This document shows, piece by piece, positions 24,824 to 32,669 of a DNA stretch of 64,000 bases (its first letter is position 1; each line of letters opens with the position of its first letter). The position numbers and the translations under genes are program-made. The notes under the pieces are model-generated. The model was not told where the DNA came from. It did not search any database and was given only the letters and a program-made list of their open reading frames with translations. This DNA is from Chromatocurvus sp046260765 (GTDB lineage: Bacteria > Pseudomonadota > Gammaproteobacteria > Pseudomonadales > Halieaceae): positions 34,590 through 98,589 of the forward strand of contig JBHEOO010000007.1 of assembly GCA_046260765.1 (NCBI GenBank). The letters are read 5' to 3'.

Positions 24824-24880
24824 TGAACAGCACCAGCTTGCAGATCATTCTATCCAACGTCTTCCCATGAGGAGTATTCC

Positions 24881-25369
24881 ATGGCTTTTCCCAAAGTCGG
24901 CAACCTTGCCCCCGCGTTCACCCTGGCAGATCAGGATGGCAATAAGGTCAGCCTGAAGGATTTCAGGGGCACCCAGAATGTGGTGCTCTATTTTTACCCC
25001 AAGGCGATGACGCCGGGCTGCACGGTGCAGGCCTGTGGGCTGCGCGACAGTCAGGCTGAGTTGAAGAAGCTGGATACGGTGGTGCTGGGGGTCAGTCCGG
25101 ATCCCGTTGCGCGACTGGGCAAATTCATCGAAAAGCAGGATCTCAACTTCACGCTGCTATCCGACGAGGACCATGCGATCGCCGAGAAATACGGGGCCTG
25201 GGGTCTGAAGAAGTTCATGGGGCGCGAGTCCATGGGCATTCTCAGAAGCACCTTCGTGATTGGCAAAGATGGCCGGCTGAAGCACGTCATGGACAAGGTC
25301 AAGACCAAGAGCCACCACGATGACGTGATCGCGGTCATACGCGAACTGGGTCTCGACAGCGCGGACTGA
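24881..25369 (+). CDS. bcp: Thioredoxin-dependent thiol peroxidase (BCP/PrxQ peroxiredoxin)
   Basis: 162 residues. It reduces hydrogen peroxide and organic hydroperoxides with thioredoxin. The peroxidatic Cys47 lies in YPKAMTPGCTVQAC, and Cys52, five residues on, is the resolving cysteine of the PrxQ type. GILRSTFVIGKDGRL is the conserved C-terminal strand. An AUG with GAGGAG just upstream marks the start. It lies 57 bp after the Nudix gene and may be partly cotranscribed; trxB, its reducing system partner, is at 54419. Confidence 0.93.
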   Translation: MAFPKVGNLAPAFTLADQDGNKVSLKDFRGTQNVVLYFYPKAMTPGCTVQACGLRDSQAELKKLDTVVLGVSPDPVARLGKFIEKQDLNFTLLSDEDHAIAEKYGAWGLKKFMGRESMGILRSTFVIGKDGRLKHVMDKVKTKSHHDDVIAVIRELGLDSAD

Positions 25370-25507
25370 CGGCAGACAGACAGGTCCTCGATCGCCAGCG
25401 CCACTGACAAGGCTCTTTGTGCCGCTGCGGCAAATTGCCCCGCCACCCCAAACCGGGTACATTGCGCGGCTTCTTATTCAACTCAGGCCAACCGCGGAGA
25501 ACTACAC

Positions 25508-25846
25508 ATGAGCCTTTTTATCGCACAAGCGCACGCGCAGACCGGACAGCCGCCCGCCGGGGGTGGAGAACTTTTCCAGATCGCCTTCCTGGTCGGTCTG
25601 TTTGTGCTTTTTTACTTTATCGCCATCAGGCCGCAGCGCAAGCGGCAGAAAGAGCACGCGGAAATGGTCGGCGCTCTGTCCAAGGGTGATGAGGTCGTCA
25701 CGAGCTCGGGCATTCTCGGTCGCATCAAGAACCTGGACGATAATTACATGGTGCTGACGGTGGCGGATAACGTTGACCTGAAGTTCCAGCGTATCCATGT
25801 TCACGCGGTTCTACCCAAAGGCACGCTGAAGTCAATCAGCGCATAA
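25508..25846 (+). CDS. yajC: Sec translocon accessory subunit YajC
   Basis: 112 residues: a short periplasmic N-terminus, one membrane helix (about 24-42), the conserved FIAIRPQRKRQKEH junction and a cytoplasmic domain with GDEVVTSSGILGRI. It joins SecDF in the holotranslocon. In most gammaproteobacteria yajC is between tgt and secD; neither is present here. The 138-bp upstream gap should hold its own promoter. It lies 24 bp before the AGCS symporter gene. Confidence 0.93.
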   Translation: MSLFIAQAHAQTGQPPAGGGELFQIAFLVGLFVLFYFIAIRPQRKRQKEHAEMVGALSKGDEVVTSSGILGRIKNLDDNYMVLTVADNVDLKFQRIHVHAVLPKGTLKSISA

Positions 25847-25870
25847 CCCAAAAACCCCGGGACCTCTGCC

Positions 25871-27220
25871 ATGAGCGATCTGATCGTAACCATCAATGCC
25901 TGGGCCTGGGGTCCGTTGATGCTCATACTGCTGCTGGGTACGGGGATCTATCTGACGCTGGGGCTCCGACTTCTGACCATCAGGCGTATCCCGCGGGCTT
26001 TTGGCCTGCTGCTTGGGGGGCGGGTCGGTGCCGGGGGTGGCGATATTTCGCCGTTCAGCGCGCTCATGACCTCTCTTTCGGCGACGATCGGCACTGGCAA
26101 CATTGCTGGCGTGGCGACGGCGCTGGCGCTCGGGGGTAGCGGAGCCCTGTTCTGGATGTGGTTGACGGCATTGTTCGGCATGGCCACCAAATACGCAGAG
26201 GCGGTTTGCGCCGTACGATTTCGCGAGCAGGACACACAGGGCAACTACAGCGGTGGCCCCATGTATTACATCCGCAACGGACTGCATCGACGCTGGCACT
26301 GGCTCGCCTATGCCTTTGCCATATTCGGCGGCCTCGCGGGATTTGGCATTGCCAACACCGTACAGTCCAACTCCATTTCCCAGGTCCTGAACGACTCCTA
26401 CGGTGTTCCGCCGCTACTGACTGGCGGCGTATTGATGGTGCTTGTCGGGGCTGTGGTGCTGGGCGGTATTCGCCGCATTGCGACGGTGGCGAGTTATCTT
26501 GTGCCGATCATGGCCTGCAGCTACATTCTGATGAGCATTATTGTCATTATTTTGAACCTGTCTGAAGTACCGGCGGCAGTCGTCGAGATTGTCAGCTCTG
26601 CGTTCACCGGTTCTGCGGCGGCGGGTGGCTTTGCCGGGGCGACGGTATGGGCCGCCATCCGGTTCGGTGTTGCGCGCGGTATTTTCTCCAACGAGGCGGG
26701 GCTTGGCAGTGCGCCGATCGCTCACGCGGCGGCAAGGACCAACCAGCCGGTGCAGCAGGGCATGATTGCCATGCTGGGAACGTTCATTGACACGTTGGTT
26801 GTGTGCACGATGACGGGCCTGGTCATCGTTATCATGGATGTGTTGCCGACCGGGGTCAGTGGCGCAAGCCTGACCTCAATGGCTTTCGCCGGCGCGTTTC
26901 CGGGTGGAGAAATAATCGTCAACATCGGGCTCTGTCTATTCGGCTTTACCACGATCATCGGCTGGTCTTTCTACGGCGAGCGGTGCCTGGTGTTTCTGTT
27001 TGGCACCCGCGCAATTCTGCCGTTTCGTCTGCTCTGGGTTCTGGCAATTCCCATCGGCACGGTCATCCAGCTGGAAATGGTGTGGCTGGTTGCGGATACC
27101 TTGAATGCGTTCATGGCCATCCCTAACCTGATTGCCCTGCTGCTGCTGGGTCCGCTGGTGTTCCGAGTTTCACGCGAGTACTTCGCCTCCACCGAGAGCG
27201 CGCCACAACAAAGAGTCTGA
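25871..27220 (+). CDS. Alanine/glycine:cation symporter family protein (AGCS)
   Basis: 449 residues with about 11 membrane helices, a sodium- or proton-coupled importer of alanine or glycine. Family motifs include SATIGTGNIAGVATALALGG, GGPMYYIRNGL, FGVARGIFSNEAGLGSAPIAHAAA and FTTIIGWSFYGERC. No glycine riboswitch fits into the 24-bp gap upstream. It may be cotranscribed with yajC. The exact substrate cannot be read from sequence. Confidence 0.92.
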   Translation: MSDLIVTINAWAWGPLMLILLLGTGIYLTLGLRLLTIRRIPRAFGLLLGGRVGAGGGDISPFSALMTSLSATIGTGNIAGVATALALGGSGALFWMWLTALFGMATKYAEAVCAVRFREQDTQGNYSGGPMYYIRNGLHRRWHWLAYAFAIFGGLAGFGIANTVQSNSISQVLNDSYGVPPLLTGGVLMVLVGAVVLGGIRRIATVASYLVPIMACSYILMSIIVIILNLSEVPAAVVEIVSSAFTGSAAAGGFAGATVWAAIRFGVARGIFSNEAGLGSAPIAHAAARTNQPVQQGMIAMLGTFIDTLVVCTMTGLVIVIMDVLPTGVSGASLTSMAFAGAFPGGEIIVNIGLCLFGFTTIIGWSFYGERCLVFLFGTRAILPFRLLWVLAIPIGTVIQLEMVWLVADTLNAFMAIPNLIALLLLGPLVFRVSREYFASTESAPQQRV

Positions 27221-27269
27221 GCCTGGTGCCGCGCCTGCGCGTGGCTTCCCTCGCCAACAAGGGCACGCT

Positions 27270-28187
27270 ATGCTGGCGTCCATGGGCGTCACACTGCAAA
27301 ACAAGCTCGTCATAGCGATTTCCTCGCGAGCGCTGTTTGATCTCAACGAGAGTCACCAGGTTTTCACGGATCAGGGGCTTGCCGCGTATTCTGAGTACCA
27401 GGTGGCCAGGGAAGAGGAGCCCCTGGAGCCGGGAGAGGCTTTCCCCCTGGTCCAGAAGCTGCTGCGGATCAACGAGCGCCTGGACGGTGAGGCGCGAGTC
27501 GAAGTCGTGTTGTTGTCGCGTAACAGCGCCGATACCGGCCTGAGGGTGTTCAACTCCGTCCAGCATTACGGTCTTGCCATCAGTCGTGCGGCCTTCTGTG
27601 GTGGCGCAAGTCCCTGGCGCTACATCAATGCCTTTGGTTGCCAGCTGTTCTTGTCGAATGAGGCTGAGGACGTGCGTTACGCGCTGGACTGCGGTGTCGC
27701 TGCAGCGACCCTGGTCTCCAACAAGAGCGGCGGCGGGGCCGCAGACCAGCTGCGTTTCGCCTTCGACGGCGATGCCGTGGTGTTCTCCGATGAAGCCGAA
27801 CGCGTGTTCAAGGAAGAGGGGCTTGCAGCCTTTACCGCCAGCGAACTCGCCTCTGCGCGCACGCCCCTGAGCGGCGGTCCGTTCAAGGGATTTCTGTCGG
27901 CGTTGCATCAGCTGCAGAAAGCCTTTCCCGCCGCTGAGTCACCCATTCGTACCGCGCTTGTTACTGCGCGCTCGGCGCCGGCTCATGAGCGGGTCATTCG
28001 CACCTTGCGTGCCTGGGATATCCGTATTGATGAATCCATCTTCCTCGGCGGGCTCGACAAGGGCGAGTTTCTGCGCGCCTATCAGGCCGATGTGTTTTTT
28101 GATGATCAGGAATCGCATTGCCAGTCGGCGGGTTCTCACGTTGCTACTGGACACGTCCCCCATGGCGTATCCAATCCAGCGACCTGA
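27270..28187 (+). CDS. Cytosolic 5'-nucleotidase I family protein
   Basis: 305 residues from ATG 27270 (frame open upstream to 27132 without support; ATG 27282 is also possible). It belongs to the cN-I family (PF06189), which dephosphorylates nucleoside monophosphates in animals. The HAD-like phosphatase residues appear in SSRALFDLNESHQVF, FCGGASPWRYINAF, AFDGDAVVFSDEAERVF and VFFDDQESHC. Bacterial members are uncharacterised but common in marine gammaproteobacteria. It stands 49 bp after the AGCS gene and 100 bp before cysB. Confidence 0.88.
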   Translation: MLASMGVTLQNKLVIAISSRALFDLNESHQVFTDQGLAAYSEYQVAREEEPLEPGEAFPLVQKLLRINERLDGEARVEVVLLSRNSADTGLRVFNSVQHYGLAISRAAFCGGASPWRYINAFGCQLFLSNEAEDVRYALDCGVAAATLVSNKSGGGAADQLRFAFDGDAVVFSDEAERVFKEEGLAAFTASELASARTPLSGGPFKGFLSALHQLQKAFPAAESPIRTALVTARSAPAHERVIRTLRAWDIRIDESIFLGGLDKGEFLRAYQADVFFDDQESHCQSAGSHVATGHVPHGVSNPAT

Positions 28188-28244
28188 CTGACCGCCTGGT
28201 CCGCGGCCTTTTAGTTGTCATGAAATGGGCTTCATGGCTATTCT

Positions 28245-28278
28245 TCACTGACAGGGGCTATGACGCCCCTGTCAGTGA
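28245..28278. promoter_or_regulatory. 14-bp perfect inverted repeat directly upstream of cysB
   Basis: TCACTGACAGGGGC (28245-28258) and its exact complement (28265-28278) flank a 6-nt loop. The second arm ends 9 nt before the cysB ATG and covers part of the GTGAGG ribosome-binding region, so in RNA the stem would mask translation initiation. There is no T-tract, against a terminator. As DNA it could be an operator; CysB autorepresses its own gene in enteric bacteria, but this dyad does not resemble a known CysB site. Confidence 0.5.
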
Positions 28279-28287
28279 GGGCCGTTT

Positions 28288-29262
28288 ATGAAGCTACAGC
28301 AGCTCCGGTATATCTGGGAAGTGGCCCACCACGACCTCAATGTGTCGGCGACTGCCCAGAGCCTGTTTACCTCTCAGCCCGGTATCAGCAAGCAGATACG
28401 ATTGCTCGAGGACGAGCTCGGGGTCGAGATATTCTCCCGCAGTGGTAAACACCTGACTCACGTCACGCCGGCGGGCGAGGCGATTCTGGAGGCGGCGGGC
28501 GAAGTTCTGCGCAGGGTGGAGGGCATCAAGCACGTCGCCCAGGAATTTGCCGACGACCGCAAGGGCTCACTCTCGATTGCGACCACGCATACGCAGGCCC
28601 GATATGCGCTGCCGCCGGTCATCGCCGCCTTTATCCAGCGTTATCCCGACGTCGCGCTGCACATGAATCAGGGCACACCCATGCAGATTGCCGAGATGGC
28701 ATCCGAAGGCGCGGTGGATTTTGCCATTGCCACCGAGGCGATGGATCTTTTTTCAAATCTGGTCATGCTGCCCTGCTACCGCTGGAACCGCTGTATTCTC
28801 GTGCCGAAAGATCATCCGCTGACGCAGCTTTCCCGGCTGTCACTTGAAGATGTTGCTGCGCATCCTATCGTGACCTATGTGTTCGGCTTCACCGGACGCT
28901 CCAAGCTGGACGAGGCCTTCACTGCGGCCCAGCTCACACCAAAAGTCGTATTTACCGCGGCAGACGCCGATGTCATCAAGACCTATGTAAGGCTCGGCCT
29001 TGGTATCGGTATTGTTGCGCGGATGGCGCACGATGAAAACGCCGAGCCCGATCTTGTCGCTCTTGATGCAACTCACCTCTTTGCACCCAGTGTCACGCAT
29101 ATTGGCTGCCGTCGCGGCACTTTCCTGCGCGGCTTCATGTACCAGTTCATCGAGGATTTTGCGCCCCATCTTACCCGCGCTGTAGTGCAGAAGGCGTTTG
29201 CTGCAAAAAGCAGAGCGGAGCTTGAACTTCTGTTCGAAGGCGTCGAACTACCGGTTTACTGA
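28288..29262 (+). CDS. cysB: HTH-type transcriptional regulator CysB
   Basis: 324 residues, a LysR-type regulator of sulfate assimilation and cysteine synthesis. The N-terminal winged helix has MKLQQLRYIWEV, the recognition helix around TSQPGISKQIRLLEDELG, and an effector domain with ATTHTQARYALPPVI, the N-acetylserine-binding loop. These residues match CysB closely rather than a generic LysR protein. Its hairpin leader is described separately. Its 3' end overlaps convergent pabB by 7 bp. It may regulate the siroheme synthase gene (60862), which serves sulfite reductase. Confidence 0.93.
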   Translation: MKLQQLRYIWEVAHHDLNVSATAQSLFTSQPGISKQIRLLEDELGVEIFSRSGKHLTHVTPAGEAILEAAGEVLRRVEGIKHVAQEFADDRKGSLSIATTHTQARYALPPVIAAFIQRYPDVALHMNQGTPMQIAEMASEGAVDFAIATEAMDLFSNLVMLPCYRWNRCILVPKDHPLTQLSRLSLEDVAAHPIVTYVFGFTGRSKLDEAFTAAQLTPKVVFTAADADVIKTYVRLGLGIGIVARMAHDENAEPDLVALDATHLFAPSVTHIGCRRGTFLRGFMYQFIEDFAPHLTRAVVQKAFAAKSRAELELLFEGVELPVY

Positions 29263-30656
29263 GGGGCGTGCCGCAGGCCGCTCGCCTCCAGTGACTTGAG
29301 AAACGCGCCGACCTTGTCGATGGTCTCCTGGTATTCAGCGTTACAGTCTGAATCGGCAACCAGACCGCCGCCGGCCCAGCACAGCATGGTGTCGTTCAGG
29401 GCAACCAGTGACCGGATCATGATGTTGCTGTCCATGCGTCCGCTGTTGCAGAGATAAAACAGGCTGCCGCAGTAGGCTTGTCTGGAATCAGGTTCAAGCT
29501 CGGCAATAATCTGCATAGCCCGTCGTTTGGGCGCGCCGGTCACGGAGCCGCCGGGGAAGCTGTCACGCAGGAGGTCTATCGCTGTCCGCTCGTTCTGCAG
29601 GCGTCCGGCTATGGTACTCACAAGATGGTGAACGCTCGGGTAGCTGCGGAGCTCGAACAGCGATTCAACCCTGATGCTGCCGGGCTCGCAATTGCGGCCC
29701 AGGTCATTGCGCAGCAGATCGACAATCATCAGGTTTTCTGCGAGATCTTTGCTGCTGTCCTGCAGTTCGCGGGCTATCTCGCGGTCGCGCACCGGGTCCT
29801 TACTGCGTGGCCGGGTGCCTTTGATCGGTTGCGTCGACACATTGCGCCCGTGCAGGTCGATAAAGCGTTCCGGTGACAGGCATAGCAGGGCACTGTGGTC
29901 GTCGACATCCACATAGCCCGCGAACGCCGCGGCGGCGAGAGGGCGCAGACTGCGGTAGGCGCTGAACGGGTCGCCCCGGTAGGGGGCGCTGAAGCACTGC
30001 GCCAGGTTAACCTGGTAGCAGTCCCCGGCATGGATGTAGTCCTTCACCCGACGGAAAGCGCTCGCATAATCTTCAGGTGCCAGGTTGCTGGAGAAGCCGC
30101 TCAAGAGCTCAAAGGGTGTGTATGCATCCTGCGCAGTCGTGACACGCTGCAGGATGTCGTTTAGCTCGACATCACTGACCCCCGCCTCGGCGACCAGAAA
30201 GCTGCGCCTGAGCAGGTGGTCCTGCACAATCGCCCAACGGTAGTAACCCACCTGGGCAGCCGGGAGGGCCGTCTTGCTCGAATCCGCTTGCGGAATGCAC
30301 ATCCCATGCATTGGCATGCCCGCGTCATACCCGAGGTATCCAATCAGGCCGCCGCAAAACGGCAGATCCTCGCCGCCACGTTCATGGCTCGATGCAGCAT
30401 CGCGGTGTATGCCGTCAAGACGGTCAAAGAATTGCGCCACCTCGCTGACGTCGGGTGAGGGGCTGAGCCTCACGCTGCGATCGGGGTCGGGCGCAGCAGC
30501 CATGATATCGAAACGCCCTGCGTCCGCCGTACCGCTGCCGCTATCCAGCAGGATTGCGCCCGGCAGGTCGCGAATGGATGAAAAGCTGACGCTGGCGTCG
30601 GCGCAATAGGGCAAGCGCAGTCGCTGCCACCTGTCAGTTGATGGCACGATGGTCAC
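29256..30656 (-). CDS. pabB: Aminodeoxychorismate synthase component I
   Basis: 466 residues. It forms 4-amino-4-deoxychorismate from chorismate for folate synthesis, with ammonia from PabA (not in this window). The chorismate-binding domain has Lys279 in PIKGTRPRSKD, the residue that separates PabB from anthranilate synthase (PIAGT), then LAENLMIVDLLRNDLGR, GSVTGAPKRRAM and AGGGLVADSD. The N-terminal half is the TrpE-like lobe. It is convergent with cysB and divergent from the propionyl-CoA carboxylase operon. Confidence 0.92.
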   Translation of the reverse strand: MTIVPSTDRWQRLRLPYCADASVSFSSIRDLPGAILLDSGSGTADAGRFDIMAAAPDPDRSVRLSPSPDVSEVAQFFDRLDGIHRDAASSHERGGEDLPFCGGLIGYLGYDAGMPMHGMCIPQADSSKTALPAAQVGYYRWAIVQDHLLRRSFLVAEAGVSDVELNDILQRVTTAQDAYTPFELLSGFSSNLAPEDYASAFRRVKDYIHAGDCYQVNLAQCFSAPYRGDPFSAYRSLRPLAAAAFAGYVDVDDHSALLCLSPERFIDLHGRNVSTQPIKGTRPRSKDPVRDREIARELQDSSKDLAENLMIVDLLRNDLGRNCEPGSIRVESLFELRSYPSVHHLVSTIAGRLQNERTAIDLLRDSFPGGSVTGAPKRRAMQIIAELEPDSRQAYCGSLFYLCNSGRMDSNIMIRSLVALNDTMLCWAGGGLVADSDCNAEYQETIDKVGAFLKSLEASGLRHAPQ

Positions 30657-30737
30657 CGACTCTGTTACGAAGCGCGACAGTGCGCTCGCCGGTAGCTGTC
30701 ATTGGACCTCGGTAGTTCTCATAACGTATTGTTTAGA

Positions 30738-30766
30738 TTGACTTTGCGGAAGGCGAAAGCTATCGT
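30738..30766 (+). promoter_or_regulatory. Sigma-70 promoter candidate for the propionyl-CoA operon
   Basis: TTGACT (30738-30743) and TATCGT (30761-30766) are 17 bp apart, in the 242-bp gap between divergent pabB and the carboxyltransferase gene. The implied start gives a leader of about 125 nt. No terminator or cobalamin-riboswitch feature is visible in that leader. Confidence 0.4.
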
Positions 30767-30898
30767 CCACCTTCGAAAAAAAGTGCCGGTCCGCGGTCAT
30801 TATTACCCTTAATTCAAGGTGTGATCGTTCGGCAGGCTGCACGTGCACTGCGGCTCTCCACATCCCACGGCGCTAGCGGCGCAACGGTGAATCAATTT

Positions 30899-32629
30899 AT
30901 GGCAGATAACAAGCGCTCTCCTTTTGCAACTCTGGACAATCCTTTTGCACGTCCGCTGCCCGATATTCTGGGTGCTCCGGGGCAGGTGGCTACCGCGCCC
31001 GGTCGGTATGACGAAGCACTGCACGCGGGTGCCGCACTGCAGCGCCGTCCGTTCGAGGCGGCGGGTACCAAAAACACACAGCGCCAGCATCTGAAGCAAC
31101 GCATGACTGTGTGGGAGCGCATTCGTTATCTCGCAGACGGTGAACCGACGGTGTATTACCAGAACTGGGGTCCCAATCTTGACGGCGCCTCGCTGGTGAC
31201 CGCCCTGATCCAGGTAAATGGTCGTGACATTGCCATCTACGGACATGATTTCACGGTCCGGGCCGGGTCGATGGACGCGACAAATGGCAAGAAGCTGGCG
31301 CGACTGTTCGAGCTTGCCGCCAAGCGGCGCATACCGCTGGTCGGTCTGAATGACTCGGCAGGCGCCTATATCCCCGCCGGCGTCGGTGGTCTCGATGGCT
31401 ACGCGGATGCGTTCACGGCCCTGCGAAAAATCAGTGGTGTCGTTCCCAGCATCATGTGCATGTTCGGATTCAACGCCGGCGGCGGCTCTTATCTGCCACG
31501 CCAGGGCAGCTTTCTGATACAGCCGAATGACACGTTTTTCGGGCTGACAGGGACGGGCGTCGTAAAATCCGTGCTGGGTGAGGACGTGACGCCGGACGAA
31601 CTCGGCGGGCCTGGCGTGCACAGCCAGAGTGGCGTAACGGATTTCGTCGTTCCCGACGAGGTTGCGGCACTGCGGCGGGTGCGGGAACTGCTGAATTACC
31701 TCCCTGACAACAACGCAGAGCTGGCGCCATACCAGCCTTCTTCAGATTCCGTGAGCCGCAAGACCTGGGATCTCGATATCCTGCTGAAAAAGGCCTTCAA
31801 TTCGCCGACGGGGTTCAATACCCCCTTCGATATCACCGTGTTCATACAGCAGCTTTGCGACCACGGCGATTTCCTCGAGACACAGGCCGAAAGGGCGCGC
31901 AACACGGTGACGGCGCTCGGGCGCATGGGTGGACACGTTGTCGGCTTTGTTGCCAACAACTCGGCGGTCGCCTCGGGACAGATCGATATCGATGCCGCCT
32001 ACAAAAACGCGCGCTTCATCCGTTTCTGCAACCTGTACAACATTCCGGTGATCTTCCTTGAAGATACCACCGGCTTTCTGCCCGGGCGCGAGCAGGAGGG
32101 CCGCGGTATCGTGCAGGCCGGACGTGCCATGCTGGATGCGATTGTCGATTTGCGAACACCGCGTTTTCTGGTGCTGGTGCGCAATGCTTTCGGCGGCGCC
32201 TACGCGTCATACAACAACTATCCCACCGGGGCTGATTTTGTGGTCGCGCTGCCGACGACCCGGGTTGCGGTCATGGGGCCTGCCGGGGTGGAGTATGTCT
32301 ATAAGGATGAGCTGCGTAAGGTTCGCGGTTCCATGGCGCAGCGTATCGCTGCCGAGACCGCGGCTCAGGAAAAGTCGGGGCTGCGTGGCGAGGAGGCAAT
32401 GCAGGCTGCACAGGCATTGGTGCGTGAATGGGTAAAACACCAGGAGCAGGAACTCGCCCGTCGCTATGAGCGCGAGCTGATGAACCCGAATGAAGCGCTC
32501 AGCCTCGGGTCTATCTCGCAGATTGTCATGCCCTGGGATCTCCGCCAGGTTCTCGCAGAGCAGATGGACTTCTGTCTGCGTCACTACACCGCCGAGCCCA
32601 TGCAGTCGGTGCAGCGCGAATTCCACTGA
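30899..32629 (+). CDS. Acyl-CoA (probably propionyl-CoA) carboxylase carboxyltransferase subunit
   Basis: 576 residues from ATG 30899; in-frame starts at 30887 (GTG) and 30821 exist, none with a clear ribosome site. A crotonase-fold tandem carboxyltransferase: first half with LNDSAGAYIPAGVGGLDGYA and FGFNAGGGSYLPRQ, second half with VVGFVANNSAVASGQIDIDA, FLEDTTGFLPGREQE and NAFGGAYASYNNYPTGAD. It moves carboxyl from biotin to the acyl-CoA. The following methylmalonyl-CoA epimerase, mutase and MeaB genes argue for propionyl-CoA as substrate, giving (S)-methylmalonyl-CoA. Confidence 0.9.
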   Translation: MADNKRSPFATLDNPFARPLPDILGAPGQVATAPGRYDEALHAGAALQRRPFEAAGTKNTQRQHLKQRMTVWERIRYLADGEPTVYYQNWGPNLDGASLVTALIQVNGRDIAIYGHDFTVRAGSMDATNGKKLARLFELAAKRRIPLVGLNDSAGAYIPAGVGGLDGYADAFTALRKISGVVPSIMCMFGFNAGGGSYLPRQGSFLIQPNDTFFGLTGTGVVKSVLGEDVTPDELGGPGVHSQSGVTDFVVPDEVAALRRVRELLNYLPDNNAELAPYQPSSDSVSRKTWDLDILLKKAFNSPTGFNTPFDITVFIQQLCDHGDFLETQAERARNTVTALGRMGGHVVGFVANNSAVASGQIDIDAAYKNARFIRFCNLYNIPVIFLEDTTGFLPGREQEGRGIVQAGRAMLDAIVDLRTPRFLVLVRNAFGGAYASYNNYPTGADFVVALPTTRVAVMGPAGVEYVYKDELRKVRGSMAQRIAAETAAQEKSGLRGEEAMQAAQALVREWVKHQEQELARRYERELMNPNEALSLGSISQIVMPWDLRQVLAEQMDFCLRHYTAEPMQSVQREFH

Positions 32630-32669
32630 ACGCGCTCTCCCGTCATTCCAAAAAGCCAAGGATGAACCT

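Noticed and set aside
30767..30898. Possible cobalamin riboswitch controlling the B12-dependent mutase operon
   Set aside because: No B12-box-like sequence and the leader is too short for the full motif.
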